From positions 1-64,000 of the forward strand of contig CAIJXT010000025.1 of the NCBI GenBank assembly GCA_903824665.1: DNA of 64,000 bases. The letters run 5' to 3'. Position numbers and translations under genes: made by a program. The notes under the pieces were generated by a model. It searched no databases, was not told the origin of the DNA, and saw nothing but the letters and a program-made list of their open reading frames with translations. Below, piece after piece: positions 36,746 to 44,963 of the stretch; position 1 is the first letter of the stretch, and each line of letters opens with the position of its first letter. This stretch comes from an uncultured Bacteroidota bacterium. Lineage in GTDB: Bacteria > Bacteroidota > Bacteroidia > Chitinophagales > Chitinophagaceae.

Positions 36746-38080
36746 ATGTTTGAAAATCTTAGTGAGCGGCTCGACTCCGCATTTAAACAACTAAAAGGCG
36801 AAGGCCGGATTAATGAAATCAACGTTGCTACAACGGTAAAAGAGATTCGGCGTGCGCTCGTTGACGCTGATGTGAACTATAAGATAGCCAAGGAGTTTAC
36901 CGACAAGGTAAAAGAAAAGGCGATGGGCGAAAAGGTGATAACTTCAGTTAGTCCCGGGCAGCTCATGGTCAAGATCGTAAAAGATGAGTTGGCTGCCCTT
37001 ATGGGAGGTAAGGAGGAGGAACTGGATCTTACAGGCAAGCCCTCAGTAATTCTTATTGCCGGCCTGCAAGGCTCTGGTAAAACTACTTTCTCCGGCAAGT
37101 TGGCAAACTTCCTTAAGGGCAAGAAAAACAGAAAACCATTGCTTGTTGCCGCCGATATCTACCGCCCAGCAGCTATGGAACAGCTCCGTGTGCTGGGAGA
37201 GCAGATAGGCGTGCCTGTTCATATAGAACTTGAAAACAAAGATGCTGTTTCAATAGCACTCAACGCTATTGAATATGCAAAACAGAATGGTCATGGTGTC
37301 GTGATCATTGATACTGCCGGTCGCCTTGCGATAGATGAAGCGATGATGAAAGAGGTAGCCAATATTAAGGCTGCTGTGAACCCCAATGAAATACTGTTTG
37401 TTGTCGATGCAATGACTGGTCAGGATGCTGTCAATACTGCAAAAGCATTCAACGAAAGGCTCGATTTTACCGGAGTGGTCTTAACAAAGCTCGATGGTGA
37501 TACAAGAGGTGGTGCTGCCATAACCATTAAATATACTGTAGAAAAGCCCATCAAGTTTGTAAGCATGGGCGAGAAGATGGAAGCACTCGATGTGTTCTAT
37601 CCGGAGCGTATGGCCCAACGTATATTGGGCATGGGTGACATCACTACGCTTGTAGAGCGTGCACAGGCTCAGTTTGATGAAGTTCAGGCAAAGAAACTGG
37701 AGAAAAAAATTCGTGCCAATAAATTTGATTTCGATGACTTTAAAGAGCAGCTCAATCAGATAAAAAAGATGGGCAACATCAAGGACCTTCTGGCCATGAT
37801 TCCTGGCGTGGGCAAAGCCATTAAGGACATTGATATTTCAGACGATGCTTTTAAGGGAATAGAAGCCATGATCAATTCTATGACACCTTTTGAACGTAGT
37901 AATCCGGAAGTTATAGATGGAAGCCGCAGAAAGCGTATCGCCAAAGGGTGTGGTAAAGATATAAACGACGTAAATGCATTTATGAAGCAGTTTGATCAGA
38001 TGAAGCAGATGATGGGTATGATGAACAAAATGAAAGGTGGAGGAATGGGTATGCCGGGTATGATGCCTGGACGGCGGTAA
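36746..38080 (+). CDS. ffh: Signal recognition particle GTPase Ffh
   Basis: This 444-residue protein has an N domain (about 1-85) and a G domain with P-loop 'GLQGSGKTT' (106-114), 'IIDTAGRL' (about 188) and 'TKLDGDTRGGA' (about 248). A Met-rich M domain follows (about 300-444) ending 'MGMPGMMPGRR', with the RNA-binding helix 'GSRRKRIAKGCG'. Ffh with 4.5S RNA targets nascent membrane proteins to FtsY. Length and motifs are standard. It starts a plus-strand run that continues with nadD (96-bp gap). Confidence 0.98.
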   Translation: MFENLSERLDSAFKQLKGEGRINEINVATTVKEIRRALVDADVNYKIAKEFTDKVKEKAMGEKVITSVSPGQLMVKIVKDELAALMGGKEEELDLTGKPSVILIAGLQGSGKTTFSGKLANFLKGKKNRKPLLVAADIYRPAAMEQLRVLGEQIGVPVHIELENKDAVSIALNAIEYAKQNGHGVVIIDTAGRLAIDEAMMKEVANIKAAVNPNEILFVVDAMTGQDAVNTAKAFNERLDFTGVVLTKLDGDTRGGAAITIKYTVEKPIKFVSMGEKMEALDVFYPERMAQRILGMGDITTLVERAQAQFDEVQAKKLEKKIRANKFDFDDFKEQLNQIKKMGNIKDLLAMIPGVGKAIKDIDISDDAFKGIEAMINSMTPFERSNPEVIDGSRRKRIAKGCGKDINDVNAFMKQFDQMKQMMGMMNKMKGGGMGMPGMMPGRR

Positions 38081-38176
38081 TATCACGTAGTTCAGTGTTA
38101 CGAACTATTTGTTTTATACTCTTGTTATCTTTTGTTTTCATCCCGTTCACTTCATTGTTTTCCTTAGTTTTACGTT

Positions 38177-38749
38177 ATGCATATCGGGCTGTACTTTGGT
38201 AGCTTCAATCCTATTCATACAGGTCACCTTATTGTGGCCAACCATGTTGTAAATCATACTGATGTTGATAAGGTATGGTTTGTGGTTTCGCCGCATAATC
38301 CGTTGAAAGATTCACATTCATTGTTGAATGAATACGATAGATTGCATCTTGTAAATCTGGCAATAGACGACAATCCGAAGTTCAGAGGCAGCAATATTGA
38401 GTTTTCGCTCCCTAAACCATCTTATACAATTGACACACTCGCTTACCTCACTGAAAAATTTCCGTTTGAGCGTTTTTCAGTGATTATGGGGGCAGACAGT
38501 TTTCAAAATATTCATCGCTGGAAAAACTTCGAACACCTTGTGTCAAGGTATTCGTTTTTGGTCTACAACAGACCTGGTTTTGATATTGTAGAAACTTATG
38601 GTGCTAATGTTGCTATTCTCGACGCCCCGCTCCTGCATATTTCGTCAACCTACATCCGCCGGCAAATAAAGGAGCGCAAATCAATAAAATACATTGTTCC
38701 AGACGCTGTTGAAAAATACATCGATGCGAACAGGTATTATGCAAAATAG
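38177..38749 (+). CDS. nadD: Nicotinate-nucleotide adenylyltransferase NadD
   Basis: This 190-residue protein opens with 'IGLYFGSFNPIHTGHL', the GxFxPxHxGH nucleotidyltransferase signature. It ends with 'ISSTYIRRQIKERKSIKYIV', the ISSTxIR motif of NadD. It adenylates nicotinate mononucleotide with ATP in NAD synthesis in the cytoplasm. 'VIMGADSFQNIHRWKN' is also typical of the family. A TAgtTTTA box ends about 4 nt before the ATG, so it may have a promoter of its own within the 96 bp after ffh. Confidence 0.97.
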   Translation: MHIGLYFGSFNPIHTGHLIVANHVVNHTDVDKVWFVVSPHNPLKDSHSLLNEYDRLHLVNLAIDDNPKFRGSNIEFSLPKPSYTIDTLAYLTEKFPFERFSVIMGADSFQNIHRWKNFEHLVSRYSFLVYNRPGFDIVETYGANVAILDAPLLHISSTYIRRQIKERKSIKYIVPDAVEKYIDANRYYAK

Positions 38750-38857
38750 CTGATAGCTTTAATTTATTCCTAAAATTTGATGTTTGTGATGGCGATCATG
38801 CCATACTGCATGGTTATGCCCTATCTTTACATTGTAAATCACCAAACAATTCTGATT

Positions 38858-39055
38858 ATGGCAAAATTAGGAAACACCATTGCAACATTACTTGCCGGAG
38901 CCGCTGTAGGCGTAGCCGTAGGGTACCTGCTGGCAACCGATAAAGACAAAAGGCAAGACGACCTTGAAAAACTGAAGAAAGGACTAAACAACATCAAAGA
39001 TAAGTTTGGTAAGCAGGTTGCCGACCAGCTTGAAGAGGATATTTATCATACTTAA
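38858..39055 (+). CDS. YtxH-domain small membrane protein
   Basis: I chose the ATG at 38858 (65 residues, MAKLGNTIATLLAG start) because the frame upstream to 38777 adds residues of no recognisable type. It has one glycine- and alanine-rich hydrophobic segment (about 5-25, 'LLAGAAVGVAVGYLL') followed by a charged amphipathic helix ('KDKRQDDLEKLKKGLNNIKD'), the form of YtxH-like proteins linked to general stress in other bacteria. TAtcTTTA at 38822-38829 resembles a -7 box. The next gene is 9 bp downstream and likely cotranscribed. Confidence 0.8.
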   Translation: MAKLGNTIATLLAGAAVGVAVGYLLATDKDKRQDDLEKLKKGLNNIKDKFGKQVADQLEEDIYHT

Positions 39056-39064
39056 AGCCACAAA

Positions 39065-39436
39065 ATGGACATCTCAGGAATTTTCGGCGGCATAAAAGAA
39101 AAAGTCATCAGGTATGTTGAGGTAAACGTCAACCTGTTCAAAATCAAGTTGATCGGGCGAACTTCCAGCTTGTTGAGCTACATTATGTTTGCGCTGATCA
39201 TCCTGATATTGTTATGCTGTATTATACTTTTCTTTGGTTACGGTCTTACAGAGGTGTTTTTTGATGCTGGTCTGTCGCGCATTGCATCCTATTTTCTGAC
39301 TACAGGTATCTATTGCGCCTTGCTGGCTTTAGTACTTTTGCTTCGGAAAAACATTACCGGATTCTTTAACAATGCGTTCATCGACATTCTCACTGAGGAT
39401 GAAGAAGAAGATGACGCAGAAAGTAAATCCAAATAA
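39065..39436 (+). CDS. Phage-holin-superfamily-III-like (YqjE-type) membrane protein
   Basis: This 123-residue protein has an amphipathic N-terminal region, two transmembrane helices (about 38-62 and 78-98) and an acidic tail ('TEDEEEDDAESK'). It fits the Holin-X/YqjE family often found beside YtxH or ElaB-like genes in envelope-stress cassettes. There are no phage genes nearby, so a lysis role is unlikely. It lies between the YtxH gene (9 bp) and a hypothetical gene (14 bp), forming a three-gene unit. Confidence 0.75.
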   Translation: MDISGIFGGIKEKVIRYVEVNVNLFKIKLIGRTSSLLSYIMFALIILILLCCIILFFGYGLTEVFFDAGLSRIASYFLTTGIYCALLALVLLLRKNITGFFNNAFIDILTEDEEEDDAESKSK

Positions 39437-39450
39437 ACGCCATTGCTTGT

Positions 39451-39924
39451 ATGAAAATATATGTCAAAAAAATGCGAAATAAAGAAGATCTTGAGCGTGA
39501 AAAACGCTTGTTGATCAAAGAACGTAAACGCATTGAGGATGAGGGGTTTTTCTCTTTATCTGACATTACCGGTGGATCTGCAAAGGTTGAAAAAAAAGAA
39601 CGTGCAGGAATTTTATCGGAAATATTGTCGCCCGATTTGCTCTCTATGGCGGGACCGGTAGCGGGAATGCTCTCGGGTGTTTTAGGGCAGGCTTTTGCAG
39701 GTAGCAAAGATCGGGGAGAAACAACGGGTACCCAAAAAGCAATGAAGAATATCGTAAATAGGGGAGGGTCATTGCTGGGCGCCACTGCCAAGGAGTTGAT
39801 TGGCGGCTATCTGAAATGGAAAGCTATTGAACTTTCGTACAAAGGAATCAAACTGATCGTCAAACGGCAAAAGAGAAAAAAAGCCGAACGAATCGCTGAG
39901 GCCTCCGCAAGAGGCGAATCCTGA
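39451..39924 (+). CDS. Conserved hypothetical protein, third gene of the YtxH-holin cassette
   Basis: I do not recognise this 157-residue protein. The N-terminus is highly charged (KKMRNKEDLEREKRLLIKER, probably helical; Met8 is an alternative start). The middle is Gly/Ala-rich and weakly hydrophobic ('LLSMAGPVAGMLSGVLGQAF'), and the C-terminus is basic ('LIVKRQKRKKAERIAE'). It may associate with the membrane alongside the two preceding proteins. The operon position suggests an envelope-stress role, which is inference only. A bidirectional terminator follows. Confidence 0.7.
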   Translation: MKIYVKKMRNKEDLEREKRLLIKERKRIEDEGFFSLSDITGGSAKVEKKERAGILSEILSPDLLSMAGPVAGMLSGVLGQAFAGSKDRGETTGTQKAMKNIVNRGGSLLGATAKELIGGYLKWKAIELSYKGIKLIVKRQKRKKAERIAEASARGES

Positions 39925-39940
39925 TCATATTTGTTTACAC

Positions 39941-39976
39941 AAAAAAACCGCACTCATTGAGCGCGGGTTTTTATTT
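39941..39976. terminator. Bidirectional terminator between convergent genes
   Basis: An A-run, the imperfect stem ACCGCaCTC/GAGcGCGGGT and a T-run lie between the stops of the hypothetical gene (39924) and the ABC-F gene (40029). The symmetric A and T runs suit termination in both directions. Confidence 0.7.
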
Positions 39977-40028
39977 TGACAATCAATCTTGTAATCGGAA
40001 ATATACTGAACTTGTCAATTCTGTATTG

Positions 40029-41984
40029 TTACGCGCCAATCTTTTCTTCCAGTTCCATTACAGACTCGAACACTTTATCATATTCGCCGTTACGCTCCTT
40101 TAGTTTGGCAGTTTGTTTCCTGTAATCTTCATCAACTTTAGGAAATTCAGCCCGATTGGAATAAAATGCCGGATCTGCAAGTTTTGTTTCCAACACTGAA
40201 ACTTCCGCTTTTAGCTTATTGATTTCTTCCTCCAGTTTCTGCAAAAGCTTTTGTTGTTTCTGATATTCTTTTTTTAGATTATTCAATTGTTCATTACTCA
40301 CATTTTGTTTCGGTGCGGGCTTTTCTTCCTTTTTCTCCGTAGCAACAGGTTTTGATAGTGTAGCCTGTGCCAGCTCTCGTTTTATCTTATCCTTATGCCA
40401 TACATCCCATTCATCATAACTACCATTGAATTCTTTTATTTCACCATTATCTATGTTCCAGATCTTGTTGGCGGTACGGCTAATGAAGTATCGATCGTGC
40501 GAAACAATGATCAATGTGCCTTTGTATTTGTTCAAAGCATCAATAAGCATTTCTACACTCTGCATGTCCAGGTGGTTGGTAGGCTCATCCAGCAGCAGGA
40601 AGTTGCCCTTCGCGGCTATAACTTTGGCCAATGCCACTCGTGCCTTCTCACCGCCCGATAGCACTTTGATCTTCTTGAATACATCGTCGCCGCTGAACAG
40701 GAAACAGCCCAGCAATTGCCTTAGCTCCATTTCCGTTTTTCCGCTGCCGCATCTTTTCATTTCTTCCAGCACCTCCAGTTCTATGTTCAACGCCTCCAGC
40801 TGATGCTGTGCATAAAAACTTTCTTCCACATTGTGCCCCCATTTGCGTTCGCCCTCTATGGGTTCCTGTCCGGTGATGATACGCAACAAAGTAGACTTTC
40901 CCTTTCCGTTGGCACCAATAAGTGCAATCTTATCTCCACGGTTGATCTCTGCTTTTGCATTTTTAAGAATAGTCAGGTCGCCAAACCGCTTTGATACACC
41001 GTCAAGCGTACAAATAATCTTGCCGGGTTGTGTCGCTACGTCAAAGTTGATATTCATTACCGGCATAGAGCCATCCGGTGCCTCAATCACGTCAAGTTTG
41101 TCGAGGCGTTTTATGGCGCTTTGAGCAGCTGCAGCCTTTGTTGCTTTAGCCCTGAAACGCTCGATAAAACGCTCCTGTTGCCTGATGTATTCCTGCTGGT
41201 TCTCAAATGCTCTTTGCTGCAGATCCATTCTTTCCAGCTTCTCTTTCTGAAAAAAAGTATAGTTGCCGCTGTATTGATGTAAGCCTCGCTGCCATACCTC
41301 CACGATTTTCGTTACCATACGATCCAGGAAGTACCTATCGTGCGATACAATTACAACACTCCCCGGGTACGAGATCAGGTACCGTTCCAGCCATTCAATT
41401 GATGGAAGATCAAGGTGGTTGGTAGGTTCATCCAAAAGCAGCAATTCGGGTTGCTGCAGCATCATTTTAGCAAGCAGCACTCGCATCCGCCATCCGCCAC
41501 TGAACTGATCATAGGGCCGCTGCAGGTCGGCTGTCGAAAAACCCAATCCTTCGAGTACCTCAGCTGTGCGGTGTTCCATTTCATAACCACCTGCCACTTC
41601 AAAATCGTGCAGGGCGTGGCTATAATCATCAAGCAGGTCGGCGTCGTCGGGGCTCGTTTCCAGCTCCTTGATGATCTTTTCCATCTTTTGCTCCACCTCA
41701 TGGGCTTTTTCAAAAGCCTGCATACCTACTTTGAGGATAGATGCACTAGTCGAAAAACTAAGCAAATCCTGATTGAAGAATCCGAGCGAAACGTCTTTAG
41801 GTTTGTTGATTACGCCACTGTCAACTGTGTAACTGCCTGTCATCAGGCGCAGTAAGGTCGACTTGCCGGCACCGTTGCTGCCTACCAGACCTATCCGCTC
41901 GCCTGTACCTATTTGCCAACTGGCATCTTCCAGTATGGCACGGGCGCCAAAGGAAAATGTAATATTTTGTAATGAAAACAACAT
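40029..41984 (-). CDS. ABC-F family ribosome-associated ATPase (Uup/YheS-like)
   Basis: This 651-residue protein has two ABC domains. Walker A motifs are 'GSNGAGKS' (35-42) and 'GANGKGKS' (about 354), signatures 'FSGGWRMR' and 'LSGGEKAR', and Walker B 'LLLLDEPTNHLD' and 'FLLLDEPTNHLD'. The linker 'YSGNYTFFQKEKLERM' and a C-terminal coiled-coil (about 560-640) are of the ABC-F Uup/YheS type. There are no transmembrane segments. These proteins act on stalled ribosomes, and some give antibiotic resistance. It follows tatD by 64 bp on the same strand. Confidence 0.95.
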   Translation of the reverse strand: MLFSLQNITFSFGARAILEDASWQIGTGERIGLVGSNGAGKSTLLRLMTGSYTVDSGVINKPKDVSLGFFNQDLLSFSTSASILKVGMQAFEKAHEVEQKMEKIIKELETSPDDADLLDDYSHALHDFEVAGGYEMEHRTAEVLEGLGFSTADLQRPYDQFSGGWRMRVLLAKMMLQQPELLLLDEPTNHLDLPSIEWLERYLISYPGSVVIVSHDRYFLDRMVTKIVEVWQRGLHQYSGNYTFFQKEKLERMDLQQRAFENQQEYIRQQERFIERFRAKATKAAAAQSAIKRLDKLDVIEAPDGSMPVMNINFDVATQPGKIICTLDGVSKRFGDLTILKNAKAEINRGDKIALIGANGKGKSTLLRIITGQEPIEGERKWGHNVEESFYAQHQLEALNIELEVLEEMKRCGSGKTEMELRQLLGCFLFSGDDVFKKIKVLSGGEKARVALAKVIAAKGNFLLLDEPTNHLDMQSVEMLIDALNKYKGTLIIVSHDRYFISRTANKIWNIDNGEIKEFNGSYDEWDVWHKDKIKRELAQATLSKPVATEKKEEKPAPKQNVSNEQLNNLKKEYQKQQKLLQKLEEEINKLKAEVSVLETKLADPAFYSNRAEFPKVDEDYRKQTAKLKERNGEYDKVFESVMELEEKIGA

Positions 41985-42048
41985 AAGGGCGCAAAATTAC
42001 ACCCCTATTCCCGATAAAACTAAAATGAAGTGTTAGTATTTGTAAGGA

Positions 42049-42816
42049 TTACAGATTGCCAAAGATCCGGTTTGCATTTGTGGTCGTTACCGCAGCAACT
42101 TCAGAGACCGGAATGCCCTTTATTTCGGCAATTTTGGCTGCTATCGCAGGGAGATAGCTACTCTCGTTGCGCTTGCCTCTGTAAGGTACCGGGGCAAGGT
42201 AAGGTGCATCCGTTTCCAGCACAATACCGGTCAGGGGAATATTATCTACAACATCTGCCATCCCGCTGTTTTTGTAGGTTACCACTCCACCCAGACCTAC
42301 ATGAAAACCTAGATTAATAATCTGGTCTGCTTCCTGTATCGTACCGCCAAAGCAATGAAAAATACCGGTAAGTCTTCCTGTCTGGTGCCTGCGAACGATG
42401 TCAATACAGTCCTGCGTCGATTCCCTGCTGTGAATCACTATTGGTATGTTGTACTGCTGAGCTAATCCTATCTGGTGTTCAAACGCTTCGATTTGTTGTG
42501 TTTTATATGTCAGATCCCAATAATAGTCGAGCCCTATTTCACCAACAGCAAAAAAACGCTCTTTTTTCAACCATTCCTCCACAATACCAAGTTCAGCCTT
42601 GTAATCTTCTTTCACATAACAAGGATGCAGGCCCATCATTGGGAAACAGTTTTCTGGCCAGAGGGCAGCCAGTTCCATCATTCCACCTATGGTCTCACTG
42701 TTGCAGTTGGGCATGTACATATGCCTAACACCGGCTTCAATAGCTCTTTTTATCTGTTCTGGGTCCCTGATCAGTCGTTCGTCGTATAGGTGCGTGTGAG
42801 TATCAATGAAATTCAT
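42049..42816 (-). CDS. tatD: TatD-family metal-dependent DNase/hydrolase
   Basis: This 255-residue protein begins 'MNFIDTHTHLYD' with metal ligands His7 and His9. It contains 'AVGEIGLDYYWD' (Glu metal ligand), 'PIVIHSRESTQD' (His) and 'GIFHCFGG' (His), ending with 'VLETDAPYLAP' (Asp ligand). TatD enzymes are Mg2+-dependent 3'-5' exonucleases involved in DNA repair and turnover. Length and motifs are standard. It is the middle gene of a deacetylase-tatD-ABC-F run. Confidence 0.96.
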   Translation of the reverse strand: MNFIDTHTHLYDERLIRDPEQIKRAIEAGVRHMYMPNCNSETIGGMMELAALWPENCFPMMGLHPCYVKEDYKAELGIVEEWLKKERFFAVGEIGLDYYWDLTYKTQQIEAFEHQIGLAQQYNIPIVIHSRESTQDCIDIVRRHQTGRLTGIFHCFGGTIQEADQIINLGFHVGLGGVVTYKNSGMADVVDNIPLTGIVLETDAPYLAPVPYRGKRNESSYLPAIAAKIAEIKGIPVSEVAAVTTTNANRIFGNL

Positions 42817-42835
42817 CAGACAAAATTAAGGCAAT

Positions 42836-43480
42836 TCATTTGTCTCCCTGCGGCAATACTTTCATTTTCCAGTGTTTATCCGCACAATACGCAAGCACCG
42901 CAGGCAGAGCAATATGCATTCTGTCCCACGCCTTTTCGCTGTCATGAAAAACGATGACAGAACCAGGTTTTATATGCTCAAGAACATTATTTATACATTG
43001 CTGTGGACTCAGATCCTTGTCAAAATCACCACTGAGAATGTCCCACATCCACACTTTCCATCTTTTGTCTGTCTTTTTCAACTTTCGGTATTGCGATAGT
43101 TTCATTCTGCCATATGGTGGGCGAAAAAGATAGCCCCCAACATAGTTTGAAGCCTGTCTTATACTGCGTAGATAAGCACCATTTGCCGTTCTCCAGCCAT
43201 TTGAATGATTGAAAGTGTGGTTGCCTGTAGTATGCCCCGCATTCAAGATCTCATTGTATACTGCTGGATATCTGGCCACATTATTACCCACACAAAAAAA
43301 GGTAGCATCGGCGTTATAGAGCCTCAACTGAGCCAATACAAATGGGGTTACGGTAGGGTGGGGGCCGTCATCAAAAGTAATATATACTGCTTCCTCATCA
43401 CTCAGGGGCACGTCCCACATAACGTCTGCGGGGAAGAAACATTTTAGCCAGCGGGGTGTTTTTACCCAATAGGATGCCAT
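42836..43480 (-). CDS. Polysaccharide deacetylase (NodB/CE4-like)
   Basis: I chose the ATG at 43480 (214 residues, MASYWVKTPRWL start) because it matches short Bacteroidota homologues; the frame is open to 43624 but that extension looks non-coding. The NodB domain shows motif 1 'TFDDGPHP' (Asp37 base, Asp38 metal), motif 2 'GNHTFNH' (His88, His92), motif 3 'FRPPYGR' (about 119-125) and a late 'IVFHDSEKAW' motif. The full CE4 metal triad is present, so it should remove N- or O-acetyl groups from a glycan. There is no clear signal peptide. It starts 19 bp upstream of tatD. Confidence 0.92.
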   Translation of the reverse strand: MASYWVKTPRWLKCFFPADVMWDVPLSDEEAVYITFDDGPHPTVTPFVLAQLRLYNADATFFCVGNNVARYPAVYNEILNAGHTTGNHTFNHSNGWRTANGAYLRSIRQASNYVGGYLFRPPYGRMKLSQYRKLKKTDKRWKVWMWDILSGDFDKDLSPQQCINNVLEHIKPGSVIVFHDSEKAWDRMHIALPAVLAYCADKHWKMKVLPQGDK

Positions 43481-43584
43481 AAGTGTATAATCGGTAAAAA
43501 TAGACAAATAAATGCATCGTACCTGCCCTGACACAAATTCAAACCTACCTGAGGCTGCTATCAAAAATATACATCTGCAAACGA

Positions 43585-43613
43585 TTGCGTTTACCCTGCT
43601 TTTTATATATTTG
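43585..43613 (+). promoter_or_regulatory. Candidate promoter of the small Cys-rich secreted protein gene
   Basis: TTG (43585-43587), 18 nt, then TATATTTG (43606-43613) matches the Bacteroidota pattern and gives a leader of about 65-70 nt before the ATG at 43687. Confidence 0.45.
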
Positions 43614-43686
43614 TAGGCCGACACCGTTTTAAGGAGTACCCTTATTGCATGATGTCACTATGGTTATTTTTTAAACAACAGAGAAT

Positions 43687-44160
43687 ATGCTGCTACGTAC
43701 TAAATTATGGGTTTTATGTTGCTTTATTATGTCCTTTTCTGCACAGATCAGTGCTCAGAGTATGGATTACCTCAGGCACAATAAAACGTTTTATTTGTGT
43801 GAATATGAGCGTGAATGTTCCGGCTGTTATGATTGTGATATGCAACGATATAATGTGCGTATAAAAAACCTTGTGGACAAAAAAATCAAGGAGGTTTCTT
43901 ACGTTTATTATCTCGAATCTCGCAATAAAGTTGTTACAAATCAGGCTACAATAATTGGAGGTCTTATAGATTACAAACACGTAGGTTTGCTCAAAGTGTG
44001 TCTTCCTGACGGGCTGCATTGGGCAATCAGCGAAATCGTGTACGAAGATGATTCTAAACAGTCATTTATCGTAAAAGACCGCCTCAGCACTTTCAGGCAG
44101 GAGGCAGATGAATGCGACTGTAACAAACGCACAGTTCTTCCAAATCCCAACATCAAGTAA
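43687..44160 (+). CDS. Small secreted Cys-rich hypothetical protein
   Basis: I do not recognise this 157-residue protein. It has a signal peptide (about 1-24, 'LWVLCCFIMSFSAQISAQS'). The mature part starts with a Cys cluster ('CEYERECSGCYDCD', about 38-51) and has two more Cys near the C-terminus ('ADECDCNK'). An even set of cysteines in a periplasmic protein suggests disulphides, or metal binding through the CxxC-like core. It stands alone between the deacetylase operon and the Kdo operon. The stop codon sits in a hairpin. Confidence 0.72.
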   Translation: MLLRTKLWVLCCFIMSFSAQISAQSMDYLRHNKTFYLCEYERECSGCYDCDMQRYNVRIKNLVDKKIKEVSYVYYLESRNKVVTNQATIIGGLIDYKHVGLLKVCLPDGLHWAISEIVYEDDSKQSFIVKDRLSTFRQEADECDCNKRTVLPNPNIK

Positions 44161-44171
44161 GAATACTTGAT
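44152..44171 (+). terminator. Stem-loop overlapping the stop of the Cys-rich gene
   Basis: ATCAAGTA-AGAA-TACTTGAT is a perfect 8-bp stem with a 4-nt loop that includes the TAA stop. No T-run follows, so it may be a weak or factor-assisted terminator or an mRNA-stabilising 3' hairpin between convergent genes. Confidence 0.35.
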
Positions 44172-44213
44172 CGGCACTCCCTGCATATTCAACATTAAGT
44201 GAGGAGCCGCACG

Positions 44214-44963
44214 TTACATCAAGGTAGAGCCATATACTCTGAGCATGTTTTCCAGATCACCGGGCGTATCTATGCAATGGCTTTCGAAAGTAGTCGGTAC
44301 ACATTTAATGCTGTAGCCATGTTCTAACCATCTGAGCTGTTCAAGTGATTCTGCCTTTTCCAGTGCCGACACTGGCAATTTCGTAATCTGTTCCAGAATA
44401 TCACTCCTATAGGCATACATACCCACGTGCCGGAAGTAGGTATGGTGCATATGCCATTCTTTTTCGTCTGCACCTTTGATGTATGGAATCACCATGCGGC
44501 TGAAATAGAGCGCTTCCTGGCGATCATTCAATACAATCTTTACTTCACCACGGTCAAACAGCATTTCATGACTCGAAACAGGAATCATCTGTGTCGCAAT
44601 TTCCGTTGTACCATCCTGCAAAACAGCTGCTAATTCGTTTATTTGTTCAGGGTTTATCATTGGTTCATCACCCTGTATATTGATTACATATTTGTAGTCA
44701 CCGTTTAGCTTTGTCAGCGCGTCGAAGCACCTGTCTGTACCACTAGGGTGGTCCGCTGCCGTCATAACAGCCTTACCACCAAAAGCAAGGACATGCTCTA
44801 GTATTCTGTTGTCATCGGTGGCAACAACAACTGTATCTAATGCAGTGCTTTTCGATGCTTGTTCGTATACCCGTTGTATCATGGTTTTACCCATGATATC
44901 AACCATCGCTTTTCCCGGAAAACGGGTTGAAGCGAACCGCGCCGGAATAATACCTGCAATCAT
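44214..44963 (-). CDS. kdsB: CMP-Kdo (probably CMP-Kdo8N) synthetase KdsB
   Basis: This 249-residue cytidylyltransferase begins 'IIPARFASTRFPGKA', the CTP-binding signature of KdsB. It contains 'VVATDD', 'RCFDAL', 'INIQGDEPMI' and 'IDTPGDLE'. It couples Kdo-type sugars to CMP for lipid A core assembly in the cytoplasm. It overlaps the upstream phosphatase gene by 4 bp (ATGA) and is the last gene of the operon. With kdnA and kdnB present, the natural substrate may be Kdo8N, as shown for the Shewanella enzyme. The sequence alone does not decide between Kdo and Kdo8N. Confidence 0.95.
   Translation of the reverse strand: MIAGIIPARFASTRFPGKAMVDIMGKTMIQRVYEQASKSTALDTVVVATDDNRILEHVLAFGGKAVMTAADHPSGTDRCFDALTKLNGDYKYVINIQGDEPMINPEQINELAAVLQDGTTEIATQMIPVSSHEMLFDRGEVKIVLNDRQEALYFSRMVIPYIKGADEKEWHMHHTYFRHVGMYAYRSDILEQITKLPVSALEKAESLEQLRWLEHGYSIKCVPTTFESHCIDTPGDLENMLRVYGSTLM

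Noticed and set aside
39065..39436. Prophage lysis gene
   Set aside because: The holin-like protein has no phage neighbours, and its YtxH companion points to an envelope-stress cassette.
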